Shown here: positions 1 to 13,534 of the stretch, piece after piece | Numbering within the stretch: position 1 is the stretch's first letter | Layout of the letters: each line of letters starts with the position of its first letter | Origin: Odontesthes bonariensis | Taxonomy: Eukaryota > Chordata > Actinopteri > Atheriniformes > Atherinopsidae | Length of the DNA: 64,000 bases | Assembly: GCF_027942865.1 (NCBI RefSeq) | Contig: NC_134515.1 | Span: 9,539,339-9,603,338 of the forward strand | Reading direction: 5' to 3' | Made by a program: the position numbers and the translations under genes | The notes under the pieces: generated by a model | The model's input: only the letters and a program-made list of their open reading frames with translations | The model's database searches: none | Told to the model about the DNA's origin: nothing

Positions 1-1128
1 AGTCTAATTTAACAACAATAGGACAAAAAATTTAGATTTTACAGCTTTTTTTCTAAATGCAAGTCGAGATGACCTCCAGAAATGATTCAACAGAGTTGAC
101 AGAAATATCAAACTGACTGACATTTGTGTGATTTTACTCCCTAGCTTCGTCATCGTTGCACCGATGCATCAGTCTTCAATAAGCTCATTTACTGTACAGC
201 TGTGTAAACAAGGCAGAAGAGAGACAGATACTAGTTGGTTATTTTTAACCTGTACATGGAGGCTCCTACGGTCAATGGAGTCAATCAAAAGCCCAGACAG
301 CTAGCTGTATTTTGATATCACCACATGAAGAATGTGACGTAAAACACAGAATGTATGAAAGATTAGCTGCTGGCTCATTTGAAATGAATGTGGGAATGTT
401 TTGAAGAAACTAGTTTAAGGCTAAAACTCGACAATTTTAGCTAGGAAATAGCAATTAGTGGATTACCAGGAGGCTTTATAGATCAGATTTTTTTTTAAGA
501 TTGTTGTTGCTGTTGATGGCATCTGCTGTTGTCGCCATATTGCGTAATGTTTTTCATCATTTAAAATCACAAGAATCTGTGCTCTCCAGCAATTTGTTGC
601 CCGTGCCATGATAAATACACACAAGTTGGAAAGAAAATCAAATGAACTTGTTAACATGATGGACAATTTGTCGTGAATCGTTAAATTATTCAAACGAAAG
701 TAAAAAAAACTAAAACAAGAAAAAGTCCCAAAGGAGAGCTAATTTGAATATTCACAGATCCAAGAATAATAAATAGGGCAAAAGGGTGGAGTTGCATCTC
801 AAGTCATAAAGGAGTCTAAGTATCTATTCAATGAGTTAGAACACAATGAATTGTCTTAATTAATCGTAATTTTAAGTGTATTTTCCTTAAAAAAATTAAT
901 TACAAAACAAAATGTTTTTCATGCTTGTTTAACTGGTTTCTATCTCTTTGCATTTAAGTTATATTTACGTGGAAATATATCAAATTCAAAAGAGCACCGC
1001 TGCAGTACTCATGAGCTTCAAAGGTAACACTTTTGAGGATTTGACTTTTACATTTTTCTTATTGCTGGTCAGCAGTTTAGCTTGTTTTCCAGCTTGTGTG
1101 ACATGTACTTTAGCGCTGATTTGCTTAC
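1..1128. other. Intron of atp2b3 at left edge
   Basis: AT-rich intronic sequence left of the last visible atp2b3 exon. No further ATPase exon, RNA gene or recognisable transposon was seen in either strand. Confidence 0.6.
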
Positions 1129-1386
1129 CATATTTGACCTGAGCCATGTCTCCCACCACCATGTCAGCCACCGGAATCTGGATGACATTTCCTTTTCTCA
1201 CAACAGTAAACTTCTGCTCTTGCTCGATCCGACTCTGCAGACCCCGGAACTGCTTTTCTTTGGACCAGTCGTTGAACGCCGTCACCAGGACGACACACAC
1301 GACAGACAGCAAGATGGCGGCACCCTCAATCCAGCCTGCATCAGCCTCACCTTCATCCTCCGCTCCCCCTGTGCCTTCTCCACACA
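1129..1386 (-). CDS. atp2b3: atp2b3 third coding exon (TM2 and start of actuator domain)
   Basis: A 258-bp exon with acceptor ggttcag before 1386 and donor gtaagc at 1128-1127. It encodes the [18 protein letters not shown] loop and TM2, then the invariant [13 protein letters not shown] segment, and ends at [10 protein letters not shown], where the family exon boundary falls. The next exon (family LLPADG block) was not found between 1 and 1128, so that intron runs off the window. Confidence 0.93.
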
Positions 1387-4300
1387 CTGAACCGAGGCAA
1401 AGAGATAAATGTTAGATATTACAATCAAACCTTATCGATATAAAAGTTTGGGTAAAATATCAAGTGTAAGAGACAAATATTGGGTCATCCACCATCAGAA
1501 CTGAAGGATCACAGATTTCTGACTCAATTTAAGTATATGTCGGCACAAACAATGCGAAGACCAAATGCTCTGCCTTTGACTTTAGTTACAACTATTTACA
1601 GTTTATAATGAAAAAGATGGCCCAATATGACGGCAAACCTTTACTCTATTGCAACATTGTATAGTTTGCATGTTCTGCTGTTACCTATGTGCAGTCTGAG
1701 GTTTCAGAAAGAGCCACAGCCCTTTATGTTTGTTGCCTCCGTGTTTACTCAGCCCACTTCTTCTCTGCTAGGACCCTTCATTATGATAAAAACAGATCTG
1801 TACTGGTATGCTTTTTAGGTCACCACACATGAGTGATTTATGAGCACAGCAATTTAAGTTGCTTGATAAACATTCCAAACTAATAACTTTGCCTTTTACA
1901 GCCTTATACTATTGTGTCAAATGTTAATAAAAACAGAATACAAACAGTTGTGGGTGCATGTAACTAATTAAGGTAATTTGCAACAGGTTGGCAATGTAAT
2001 CTGCAACAAAAAGAGCACCTTAGAGAAGTAGAGTCAGCGGCAAGAAACTGCATCTAAAAATTGGGGCGCAATATCGGAAAAATGTTACAAAATATGAAGT
2101 TGCAAAGACTTTGAATGTTCTTCTAAAATACATAAAAATGACCAGGTTCTAGCTGGCATTTTTTTTATCTAGAATATCTATAAAACTGTCATTTTGAAAG
2201 TTGATGACATTTTTATGTTTATCCTGGTTTTTTTAGGTCATTTGATTCCGTCTGCACAGCATAAACATTGTTACAGATGTCAGCAACAAGGAGACGAAGG
2301 TTTCTCTCCCGATTTAAACTTAAGCAGGTTGGTTAAAAGCATTTGTTGTAGTAATCCTATGCTGGTGCTACCGCACTAATAATGGACACTGTCAGCTCTC
2401 ATGGGTAGTTTTTAGAAAAATAAGGCACCTACTGTTTATTGTTGCTGTGCATTATCAAATATGTGCAACTTAGCATGCTAAATCTTTTTATTTTGTATTT
2501 CTACTATAACCTAAACTGAACAACCACCATTCAACTGACGGTGAGTTTTATTTAAACTAATAGTCTGTGTCATTCTTCTGATTTTAGCAGAACCACCTAC
2601 CACTACAGACCACCTCCACAGGAATTTCCTTAAGGGTTTCACTTTGCAACCATGTCAACCTGTGTTTTTATTTCCTTCTACTTTATTTTATTGGCTTTTT
2701 TTTTCTTCAGTCAAACTGGAGTGGTTGGAAAAGCATTCCAAACTCCCAATTTAATTCCACTGCGTTGTGTGTTTGAGACTGTAGCTGCCAAGGCGTGAGA
2801 ACAACTGAACAGATAGTGGACGGCTAACCACAGCACAGTTTCTTATAGGAAAAATAAATATATGCATCATATTTGTCAACTCAGAAAAACCGCACGAGAC
2901 TTTCCACTTGCCCAATCACAGTTTAGTTTGTTCATGTCAAACCCTGTTTGAAATGTAGAATGGAAAACGGGCGACAGACCACAAGGAAGTGAAAGTAAAG
3001 AAAACCCAAAGAGAACAAAACAGTCATCCACTTTTATAAACAGAAGAATGAATGTATGAATGAGTCTACTTTGGCTACATGGTTAAAGATATTTCCTTGT
3101 TTAGAAAGAACATGAACCAACAGTTTTTCCAGCTTGTTTTGCATTATTTGTAATGTTAAAAAAAAAAATCTAATAAAAAGCCAATTTTTCCTCCTTATAT
3201 TTCAACACAGAAAACTTTGATCCTCCAGCTCTGATTGGCTGTGAGTGTGCTGTGCTTGGGAATGCAAGCGCGGGCAAAACTCACTTTTCCTTTCATCAAA
3301 ACAAGTTTACCAACCAGCGCGTCTCACTTGGAGGCTCTGAAGCAGCCATCACCAACAAAGAGGGACGTGATAGATCTGTTTTACCGCTTTGTAAGGCAGC
3401 TGGCTGCTCGCACTCTCAGTCCAGCTGAGTATAGCCGACTCCTGCGGTCCAGTCAATAGCAATTAACCATTTTCTAAGAAAGTAATGCTTTTCAGGAACT
3501 GTGGTTTATCACAGCTTTTAGAAAGATCAAATGCCATTTTTTACTGTTCCAGCGATTCAATGGGTTGTTTCGTGAGGAAATATTTTAAATCAAGGGAACA
3601 GTAGAGTGCATGGGATAGGAATCTGTTGCCTTCTTTTAGCAGGTGTTCCCAAGTTTAAAAACTCAAATGTATACATCATTTTTATGGAAATAGTAATAGT
3701 CTCTCCTCTTATTTGTCCGATCTTCTTTAATCATTACTGTTTCTCCCATCAAGCTTTGTCTGTAAAATATCTCGCCACAATGCCAGGTTTTCTCTTCACA
3801 CGTTCCCTTACACCACCAACTCCACCCGCCACCCGGTGCCCGTGTACTCACATTCGCTTTCCCCTCCAGGAGGCTGGTAGAAAGAGAGGCCCAGTGAAAT
3901 GATGGCGGCGGCCTCCAAGATGATGAGGGTGACATCCTGTAGAGCCTCCCACACAAGTTCCAGGAAGGTCTTGGGCTTCTTCGGGGGAATAAAGTTTTGG
4001 CCGAATGCTTGGTGTCTACGCTCCATGTCAGCCGGATCTCCACTGAGACCTGAAGGATGAGACAGTTGAAGAAGTCACAGTTGCTAATGTGCCTCTGCAC
4101 AAACAGACACATTCACAGCATGAGCCGCTTAGAAAGCCTCTGGGTTCTTATGCAGCAGGTAGTAGATTATCACCAGGATGTATTCACGCTGCTACACACA
4201 TGCAAAATTATGACAAAGACAAAAACAAATGTCGAAACTTTCTCTGTGCGGAAAAATGATTCAAAGGTCAAATTGAAAAGTTTCGGTCCCTCCAAAATCT

Positions 4301-5552
4301 GTCTCTCTCTCTCTGCAGCATATCCATCCTCACCCTCATCTCCCCTTCACCCTCACCCCTAAGTGATTCAGTTTCCATGGTGACCAGGATATCAGGTCCA
4401 GGCCTTCCTGTGTCTAACAGGTTTCTGCCCAGCAACAGGTGATGTCATTCCTCTGTGGTAGGTTTTGAGCGTCTCTTCTCTTTTCTTTTTATTTATTTTT
4501 TTCTGATTGGCTGATGCAAAGATGGGGGGGGGGCTGTTTGTGCCCTGCGGTTGGCTGAGATTGGTGCCCATCTTTGCATCCGTTTGCCTGGGTTTGCGTG
4601 TGCGTGTGTGTTTGGAGACGTCCTGGTCCAATGTGCTTGCTGCAGGGAGTCATATGCGGAGGACTTGTGTGGCAATATGACGCTCAACAGGGCTCTGGCC
4701 GCGGTGAGGCAGGGTGAGACAGGAAACAGGTGACCTTATGCTGAGTAATCGTAGGGAGCTGTATCCTCCTTTCATCAGTGCCCCCACCTTCCATCATCCC
4801 TCCTTTCTTTCCTTCCTCCTCATCCTCTTCCACAGCCTCTCTTCCTCCTCTCTTTTTCTCCCTCTCCCTCAATCTCCCCTTGATGTGTCCTTGACAATGC
4901 GGCAAGCTGTTCGAGCTCTCCCTCCTCACCCATCGGCTACCTCCCCCCAAACTCGCACACATACAGTCCCTCTTTTTCCTTCTCACCGTTGTTCATCCTC
5001 CATTCTGTCTTTTCAATGTGGATATAATGGTCTCACACTGCAGTGCTGGGGTATTCGTACGTGTCTGTGTGTATGGGAGACTCTTTGTTGATTTAGCCCC
5101 CATCCTGCTCCGTGTATCATATTACAGATGATGTTCAGCATCATCTGCATCATTATGTATACATGTGTAGCGCTGGAAGTCTCCATATTTCACTGTGTGA
5201 AAAGCAGAGGCTGCAGCTTTTGTCACCAACCGCCTCAGATGTGGAGCAGAAAATAAATCTTGAGCGGCGACTTCTGATAGATCAGTTTCAAGTTTGACAG
5301 TTTTTCAACAGGGTGGGCTCAGAGCAGCCTCTCTTTATCTGTGTTTGCTGGTTTGTCATAATAGATGACGCCACTTGTGAAAGTCAGCACAGCCAACTAT
5401 GCTTTGTAGGGACATCTGCAGATACATGACTCTGTGTGTGTTTGTGTTGGGTTTGTTGAGACCTGCTGCACTGATTCCCGACCAGCTCACAGTATCAAAT
5501 TAGCAACACTCCACACAGACTTACTGTAACTCAACACCCACCAACCCTCCCC

Positions 5553-5618
<66 letters not shown>

Positions 5619-8517
5619 ATCTACAAACAGTTGAACGCATTTTCCTTCATTTACTGTTTTCCTCACCATCTCACAGTCATCCTTCTTTCTGATGCTGACT
5701 TTCCAAGCCAACTTCTCGCTGGTGTTGTGTTGCTAGGTTACAAACTAGTTGAAGGAGTGGGTGTTGTGCGGTACCACACCCCTGTTAGAACATACCAGTG
5801 TGCACAAGTACTGTAGTTACACCCAATAAAGAAGCATGAACCCAAATTCTACCTCGAGCAGCATTATAAATCTTTAATTGGAGTATTCTTATCAAGTTTA
5901 TTTTTAAGTTAACCACATGGCAACATCATATGACTAATTTCTGTTCCAATGACGTGAAGACATCAACACATTTTTTTTACTCTGGCCATATTTAAATGGA
6001 ATCTGCATAATCTATTCACGATTTTACCAATTAATGGTCAGTAAGTTGGCATAAATCAGCAATAACTGTTAACTAGGAACACGATCCAAACTCAGATTTC
6101 CAAAACAGGAGCCAAATTAAGCGACTGATCCGTCCAAAACAGTGCTTGCCAACTATTTAGTTGGTTAAATGTTGATCTGAGTCTCTGTTCAAGCAAAAGT
6201 GGCAAACATTTTATTATATATATGTATTTTTTTGATTTGCCAATTTATTAAAAACACTGAGAGAAAACCATTCATTCATCTATTTTCTATAACCACTTAA
6301 TCCAACAGAGGGTAGCTGGAGCCCATCCCAGCTGCCGTTGGGTGAGAGGACACCCGGGACAGGTCGCCAATCCATCACAGGGCCACACAGAGACAAACAA
6401 CCGTGCATACTCACACTCACACTCTCACTCCACGGGCTAATTTACAATCACCAATTAAGCGAGCATGCATGTTTTTGGACTGTGGGAGGAAGCCGGAGTG
6501 AAAGGACCCAACCAAGATTCAAACCATAAGCCTTCCTGAGATTAGACCAATTAAGTGCAATAAATCCTACCATCGTGAAGGTTACAAAGTTCAGTTCTTG
6601 AGGCAGAGGTTCTTCTTCAGTTCTGCTGCAGTAAGGACTGGTACAGGAGGTCATTTAAATTTGGCCATTCCATGGCACTGCAGGAGTCTTTAGGTGGTAC
6701 ATGAGCTTCACTGCCTTAATTAGCTTCATTGGCTGCACCTGTGAAGTGTGTGGAGTCTCCAGTTTACACCCAACATACAAAATTACTTCTTGTAATGACT
6801 ATTTCTTCTCCTATTCATTACTCATTATTTGTTCTACAACAAAATGAGTTCTTTGTGTGGATAAATAAAATATTTCAGGCAATGAAAAGGGCCGGTCAAA
6901 ATAATAAAAGTATGAAGCAGTTCAGTTAGGGCTGTCATGATTATGAAATATATGAAATAATAATCTAATGGTACCTATATGCTGTAGGAAAAACAAAACC
7001 CATTTACAGCATATTTTCAGCTCTAGAAAATAGTTAGTAAACCGTATAGATTAAAGTTAATTTCACCCTGCTTTTATAAAGGTGAATGAAGACAATTATT
7101 CTAAATCAACAGATTTTGGGGGGGGGGGCTATCCTGTCATTGGGCGAAAGGTGGGGTACACCCTGGACAGCCAAGTTTACCTTTAATTCACAGGTTTGTA
7201 ATGATCTCTGTTTGCTCTGTTTTCAGGTTAGCCTCGCTTCCTTTTTAATTTCATAAAGGCTTGTTCCCTTGTAATTCTGCTTTATTTTACTAGCTTTCAT
7301 TCATTTACTGATCGTCCCATACCTGCCTTGCATTTGTCATTAATTTCCATCTTATTCCTCTTGGTTTCCTTTGTTCATTGCATGATCTTCGTTCTTTTCC
7401 TCCTGTGGATGTTTCATTGTTTGTTTGAGTTTTTCTTCCAGCTTCGCATTAAATCTCTTCCTTGCTTCGCCAGTCTTTTGGATTTCAGATCTCCTGCCAG
7501 TGGAGCATCTTTTGCTTTGTAATGTTTAATAAATATTTATTTAGTTCATCATCCAGCCTCCTGTGTTCTGCCTGCATTTAGGTCCTCATCCAGCTTCAAA
7601 CTGTGAACATAAACTTCCATAAATACTAGCACCCCTGTAGGTGTACTGTTGGAGATTAAGCCTACAGTAGCACACTTTTACTTCATTCACCCATTTATTG
7701 ATTCATTCTATCAGCTTTCCATTCATCCATCCACTATAATCCTGTCATCCACTCATCAATCAGTCCATCCAGCCATGCTCTCTGTGCACGCAAAAAACTG
7801 CCTTCCATAACCAGGATTACGCTCCATGAGTAAGATGTGTTTTTACTGTTTAATGGGAGTGCTTTCATTTCATTCTCCATTTATCTTTCTGAGTTGCCCT
7901 GCAGGGAAGGTAAATTCTGGCTACTTGAGCGGTAATGATGCATGCATGAAATGACATTAACGGTCAGTTCCGGTATGTTTTTAGAATATGTTTTCAATCT
8001 GTGTCATTTGTCCGAGCCAAATGAAAACACTCATTATTTGATTATAACACAGTTTGCAGCAGCATCACTCATGAGGTGAGACTCCAGTCCAGATCACAAG
8101 CATTCAGTTCATCTATTCAGTGATCCATTCACCCATTCATATATCTATTCATTCAACCAATCATTCCACAATCTGTGCTCTCACCAATTCTTCTATATAG
8201 CCATCTTCTCGTCCATTATTCATCCATTCATTCTCGTCTTCTGTTTTTACCCATTCAACCATTAGTTCACGCCATGCCTGCTCACCCTCAGTGGTGCTGG
8301 ACTGTAGTCTCTGGCAGAGCCCCTCTGTGTCTCCGTAGCTGTCCTGGATCTTCTGTAGGGCCTCAGAACTTCGGAGCTCCATCAGCTCCCTGAGCTCCGT
8401 CACCGTGACCCCAAAGTCTTCCCCTGCGTTGCTGCCATCTGCCGTTCTTCCTCCTCCGCCGCCACCTCGAGTCCCTTTGGGATAAAATTCCACAGCGCTG
8501 TTTGCCATTTCGCCCAT
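1129..8517 (-). CDS. atp2b3: Plasma-membrane Ca2+-transporting ATPase, 5' part of gene (atp2b3-like)
   Basis: P-type ATPase that pumps Ca2+ out across the plasma membrane and is stimulated by calmodulin through its C-terminal tail (family knowledge; the tail is not in the window). Seen here are three coding exons on the minus strand, 8286-8517, 3852-4049 and 1129-1386. Their junction phases agree (each exon ends one base into a codon) and all splice sites are GT/AG. They encode about 229 N-terminal residues: the MGEMANS start typical of the family, a cytosolic head with EALQKI and GLCQRL, TM1 ([18 protein letters not shown]), TM2 ([17 protein letters not shown]) and the start of the actuator domain. 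ATP2B3 is preferred over ATP2B2 because of the EALQKI/GLC wording and because the next gene is ccnq, ATP2B3's neighbour on human Xq28. The remaining exons, including the DKTG catalytic site, must lie left of position 1. The family is certain; the paralogue is likely. Confidence 0.9.
1387..3851. other. Intron of atp2b3
   Basis: About 2.5 kb between the TM2 and TM1 exons. AT-rich, with only short unconserved open frames. No mobile element was recognised. Confidence 0.6.
3852..4049 (-). CDS. atp2b3: atp2b3 second coding exon (TM1)
   Basis: A 198-bp exon, acceptor ...ccttcag before 4049 and donor gtgagt at 3851-3850. It encodes the conserved [14 protein letters not shown] block, [13 protein letters not shown] and the first transmembrane helix, ending at GGESE before the extracellular loop. 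Phase 1 at both ends, as expected for joining the flanking exons. Confidence 0.92.
5559..5617. repeat. (CA)n microsatellite
   Basis: About 29 uninterrupted CA units in the atp2b3 intron. The minus-strand frame of Val-Cys repeats across it is an artefact. Confidence 0.97.
6270..6545 (+). repeat. Common teleost interspersed repeat
   Basis: Contains the characteristic wording of a very abundant fish repeat: GGAGCCCATCCCAGCTG, GACAGGTCGCCAATCCATC, CACAGGGCCACACAGAGAC and TTTGGACTGTGGGAGGAAGC. I recognise the repeat from other fish sequence but am not certain of its class (probably the 3' part of a LINE). It does not code here. Confidence 0.75.
7115..7190 (+). repeat. Fragment of the same teleost interspersed repeat
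   Basis: GGCGAAAGGTGGGGTACACC followed by CTGGACAGCCAAG is a diverged piece of the repeat seen at 6270-6545. It follows a run of nine G. Confidence 0.5.
8286..8517 (-). CDS. atp2b3: atp2b3 first coding exon
   Basis: Encodes 77 codons plus one base of the next, starting at the ATG at 8517-8515. An in-frame ATG 18 bp upstream (8535) would add MSTTAT. I prefer 8517 because the context is strong (A at -3, G at +4) and the family starts with MG-M-NS. A glycine-rich insert (six consecutive Gly) at about residues 16-21 is a lineage-specific loop in the variable N-terminus. The exon ends at GAG-G followed by gtgagc (donor at 8285-8284). Confidence 0.88.
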
Positions 8518-9108
8518 TGTGGCCGTTGTTGACATGTCAGTAAGTTTCTTTCTTTGTTTTGGTCCTCCTGTTTCTCCGTAATCTACTCAGCTCTTCTTTC
8601 GTTTGGCTGGTGAAGGGTTGTTCATGTGCTCTTAATTTTTTTTTATTTAAAAATGTGTTACTGAAATCAGGCACCCAAACCCCCTTTTTTAAAATTTTCT
8701 TTAAATATTCTTTATGGGCAATGAGAAGGTTTTGGTTGCGTATTTTTCTGCTCCTCACGAACTTAACCTAACCTCCCACTGCTTTAAATCTCCATAACAG
8801 AGGGAGGTGGGGGAGGAGGGTGAGGGGGATGAAGGACAGCGAGCAGGAGCACTTCAGAAGCGTGACGTCTGAATGAATCCAGCTTTCTTTTCCCTCTCTT
8901 CCCCTGTGACTCCACTCTTTCCTTGTTTCTGTCCCCCTCCCTCCAGGGTCACGGCCACTCCATGGACGGACGGACAGGCGGACCTACAGACGGCAATGAA
9001 GAGATGACTGACAGATGACGAGTGGGGCGAGCCAGGCAAGGGCGGCAGATAAATCAGAGACAGGAAGCAGATCCAGTTTAGAGGTAGCTACTGCTGCAGC
9101 ACCAGGAC
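8518..9108 (-). other. atp2b3: Probable 5' untranslated part of the atp2b3 start exon
   Basis: Upstream of the start codon there is no good acceptor until a pyrimidine tract ending ctctctcccag immediately before 9108. This suggests that the coding exon begins at 9108 and carries about 590 bp of leader, as PMCA genes often do. A weaker acceptor (gcctgatttcag, about 8672) is an alternative. Inferred, not proven. Confidence 0.5.
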
Positions 9109-10124
9109 CTGGGAGAGAGCAGAGAGACAGGAACATTACCACTTTGTTCTATTGATCTAACTCACTACCATTACATCCAAATCAGAGAGGGACACAAGGC
9201 TGGCCTCACTCGTGGCACTAATGCATAAAAGCATCTATCTTAATCTTAAAAAATACCCAAATTAGAGAACTGGTACAAACATGATACTTCTTACGCTTTC
9301 CTCTCACTCCATGTGATATTTAAACCTGCGTTCATTGATTTTTCTGCCAAACGGGCACTACAATGAGGTGTAAACACAACACTGACATATTATCTCTGTA
9401 ATAAAATTATGATTGGATACAACAGTAACAAAACGGTGGTACATGCAGCTAGCAGCACAACTGAAGTTGAATACTCCTTCTGCATCTTCATCAGGCACAT
9501 AAGGAACCAAAGGCTCCACTGAGTTCACCTGCTTTGTACCTAAACTGCTGCTAAAAGCAGTGAGTCAACCTAAACTGAAAGGTTATAGTAGGCTCTAATA
9601 CCTAATCAATCAATTACAAGATACCAGGATGCTCGAGGTTATATGGGTGACTTTGTATCAACAGTTTCCAACATGTTTAATATAAAACACAGTACAGCTG
9701 AGCTGTAGTTTTATCTCTCTTAGGTCATCTAAGTGGAATACTGTCCTTGTCCCAGTATACAAGCACGGGAGTGGGATCGATTTCTTGATCAAAGTATGTC
9801 CAACTCCGGTATGATAGGGGGCGATATGCCTCTTCTCAGCTTCTTAGTATTGGACTTTTTCCCAATAGACCCATTTCATCACCGACCAAAACAACTGACA
9901 AACAATTTTGATGACAGCAAATTAATACCAGGTCAAGATGTGAACCGGACAGCTTCACAGTACATTTTTTTTACCCGCTGTATATTTTCATTTATCTACT
10001 TATTCATTTTCAAATTAAATGTATCTAATACATTGTGGCTTTGTTGTTCCTGACTTTTTCTGTTGCTTCTGAGCCAAAGACAGTGACAGAAACTGTGGAA
10101 CTAAGCTCCTTGGTCAGTTTGAAT

Positions 10125-10290
10125 CCTACTGAGCGTATACATGCAGGAGTAATTTGACTCCCAACCTCACTAAATGGGTGTGTTAGTTCAACTTGAAAAA
10201 TTTAATTTAGTAAAAAATCAGTCAGACTGACTTGTTTAGATTTATTTTAAAAGTCCAGTTTCAGTCAGGCTAACATAAAGAAACCTTTTT
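10125..10290 (+). repeat. Dispersed repeat, copy A
   Basis: The block with ACATGCAGGAGTAATTTGAC, then GACTTGTTTAGAT and TCCAGTTTCAGTCAGGCTAAC, corresponds in order to a similar block at 17210-17390. Two diverged copies of one short, probably non-autonomous element. Class unknown. Confidence 0.5.
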
Positions 10291-10294
10291 TTAA

Positions 10295-10420
10295 GATTAA
10301 GATTAAGATCAGATTTATTTGTCATGCATACATGCATACACACGAAATTTCCGAACGTCATGTAAACAAATGTTGCCTTACAGCATCAGAACGATCCACA
10401 ATGCTGCAGTTTTTTTAAAT
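10295..10420 (+). repeat. Dispersed repeat of the 'attaagattaagat..ttatttgtcatgcat' type
   Basis: The wording TTTATTTGTCATGCATACAT followed by ACACGAAATTTCC is a frequent fish interspersed motif. Short and diverged; class uncertain. Confidence 0.4.
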
Positions 10421-13400
10421 TTCAATCAAACTAATTCTAATTTCACTGATATTTAACTGTTTTTTTCTTTGCTTTTGCTCCAGTTTTAAAGCTATATGCA
10501 AAATTCCTCTCTGTAGTTTTTTGCATAATCTCATTAAACAGACAAACTGCAACCGCAACATTCTTCGTTCCCTTACTTCACACAACTTTTCCATCTAAAA
10601 TGTTTCCGGATATCATCCCACCTCCTCTTTCCTTTACCTGCTCTTTTATGTAAATAAAGATAAAAACAAGACCAACATTTTGGTTTAGTTAACCATAGTT
10701 AACTATTGTGTTCCAGCTCTCTCTACCAGTCTCTAACCTGCTGGTTCCTTCTGTTCTTCCAGACTTTCAAAATCCAACTCAGACAAGAGTAGGTCCAAAG
10801 TTCATTTTAAGGTACATCATTACTGTTATTCTTAGCATGTTGAAACATTCAGAAAATGACATTAGTGACTCGGGTCCAGCAGCGTACAATCGTGAAAGTA
10901 TTCATAATAAATTACAAACTATGATGAACTTAATTAATACCAGAGTTGGGAATTGTAACTCAGTTCCAAACGGGAAATGATGAGAAAATAATTGGCACTG
11001 GAGACCCACAGTACGGAAGCCGAGAGCAGCCTTGCCTTTGAGATCACGAGTTCATTATTCTGTTATCTTGAGATAAAAAAAAACATTGTTTATGCAGTTA
11101 ATTTATCTCTTTTTCTTGAGAAATCTGCTTTTTCTTTGCTCAACATCAAAACATATAGTCACCTGTGATGCAGAGAAAACATGTTTTGCTTTCTTGAGAT
11201 GATTATGGTGAGCTTGAGTGGCTCCTGCGGTAACACCTAATTTCATCATTCATTATCACTGTCGTGACAGTTGTGGAGGATCTGTTCTACATTAAGTCAA
11301 GGCTTGCATGTGTTCATCTGTTTGCTGCAATGAGTTTAGTAAATGTCTGCTCTTGAGCACAGGCGGTGGCATCTGGGGGTATAGATAAGAGCTTAACCAA
11401 TTCAAATTATATTGGGATGATGAGATAACTCTTGATCTTGGGACGTATTCTGCCCCCTTTCATTTTTCATAGCATAGTAAAAGAAAAAAAGAGTTTGAAA
11501 TGTTCTTATCAGTTCCTGAGCACACCCGTAGACAGGTCCTGGAAGAAAGCTGCGGAGGTTTTGGATCCCCCTCTGGATAGGTTGCAGCTCTCTTTCAGGA
11601 CCTGCATACATTGTGCATCAACTTAAAAATCCAATGATCTTTGTGAGAAGGTTTTACATAAATACCCAAAACTTACATTTTGAATTTGGATGTTAAAAAT
11701 ACAGACATTACACATCTTTTTTTACACCACGTTAAGAATCAAAACTAAGAATCAGAAAAATAACTACAATATTAAAATGAGTCCTCTTTTAAGTAGTCCA
11801 ATATAAAAAGCAGTTTCTTTTTTAAGAGGATTAGTTTCTTATGACGGGCTGATTTCACATTTTTGCCGAGAGGCAGAGTCTGTAGGAGTGTGTGTACATT
11901 TGTGCTAATGAGAAATTCGTGTGGTACGCTCATTTGTGTTTAATAGTTTTTGGACTATAACTCAGGAGCTCTGTGTCACAGAGGACATGTAAGTAAACAA
12001 ACACAGCAGTCAGTAGGAGGATACTTTAATTGTTCATTTATGTCGTTTCGTGTTGATATTAAGAGAAATAAAGAGTGCATCCACACCAACATGCCAAATA
12101 GTTGTGAATAATTCACCTTCAGCTTCTTTAGTTTTTATGAATCTGATGAGACCTCTGTGGGGAAATTTCCTGGAGTGAACTGCTCCTGCAAAATCTCCTG
12201 AAAAACAATTTACTAATCAGAAAGAACTTTTCAATAAACCATCCCTGGAACCGATTTGACTCGAACCTAGTAGAACAGCAACTTGCTCTCCTTCAGCAGC
12301 ACTGACGAAGCTTCACCCCACGTGAGCAATTAGCACTGGCTGTAAATATTCTCAGCATCACACATGACACAACATATTCTGATTTCTCTATCAGGGTATT
12401 ATACATGAGGCTGAGCAGGAGAAACACAGAGCAGGAGCTCATCATTAATTCCTGTTCTCATCCCTCTTCTCCACTCTTCGCTCTCCCTAAGCTCCCTCTG
12501 TCTCTTGCATCTTCTCCCTCCCTCGTCCTCCCTGCCCTGCCATGCTTCTATCCTGACTGAGAGTGTTAGTTTATGACTGAGTCACCGTGCTCCGGCTTCC
12601 TTTGAAGCTTCCTCTTGCTCTCCATCTTTTCTCATTTGCTTGCTCTTCCACCTATTTATCGGTATCTGTATAAGAATTTTTTTCGTGACATGTCTCATTG
12701 CTTGTCATTTCGCCTTCCTCTTTTTCCCCTCTTGACTCTCTCCTCGTTTTGCTGCTCTCCCTGTCTATCTGCTTCCTGCTACTGCAATCATTTATTTACT
12801 CAGCCAGTCGCACGTTTGCTTCCCAGCCCGATCTCTCACTCACTGATTCTGTCTGATTTTATATCACTCACAAATAAAAAGCTCCTCTGTGCATCCTCCC
12901 AACCCAACTAAATCGGAGTCTGTCTTTCTGTTTGTCTCAGAGTTTTGATGTTTACCGTGCTCATTTGCATGTGTGCAAGTTGCATTATAATGCAAAAAGG
13001 GAAAATAATAACTTGGTTACTCAATTTGTTACGCATTCGTAACTCTCACAATACATACGTATGCAGACCTTTAGCCACAGGATGCATGCATCTCGAATGG
13101 ACAAAGTACACACAAAGACGCTATCACTCACTACGCCCAGAGACATCAATTATAAAATCGCTGTCATTAAAACACACAAATGTGTCATACGCCACAGCAC
13201 TTTCAATATAAGCGGGGGCTGCCCTGGCTGGGAGTGTGTTTGAACATGAAAAGAGTCAAACAAAAGGTCAAAGCAACCCTCACCGGCGTTCCCATTTATT
13301 CTGAATGCTAGCCCACACACTGTCCCTTAGAGGGTCCTTGTAATTTGTGGGCTTTTTTTTTCTAGTTTAAAAGAAAGTGGCCACTCTTTTCCCCTTGGGT

Positions 13401-13502
13401 ATTTTCTCTTTATCGCAGCAGCAAGAAGGTTGAGAATGGCACAGAGCAGACTCTCCTCATGGGATTTGATTCTAGGCCAGCAGGGCCGACGTATGTTTTG
13501 CG

Positions 13503-13506
<4 letters not shown>

Positions 13507-13534
<28 letters not shown>
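13507..13534. repeat. (TG)n microsatellite
   Basis: Fourteen uninterrupted TG units in the inferred first intron of atp2b3. Confidence 0.95.

Larger units (their letters stand above)
4050..8285. other. Intron of atp2b3 with repeats
   Basis: A 4.2-kb intron between the TM1 exon and the first coding exon. It holds a pyrimidine-rich stretch (4790-4880), a CA microsatellite, two fragments of a common fish interspersed repeat, and ATTCATCCA-rich low-complexity sequence around 7680-7760 and 8100-8240. No other coding exon was recognised. Confidence 0.6.

Noticed and set aside
3235-3459. 74-codon plus-strand frame in an atp2b3 intron
   Set aside because: No homology recognised, no splice context; length is within chance expectation.
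5487-5711. Minus-strand frame with Val-Cys repeats
   Set aside because: Artefact of the CA microsatellite at 5559-5617.
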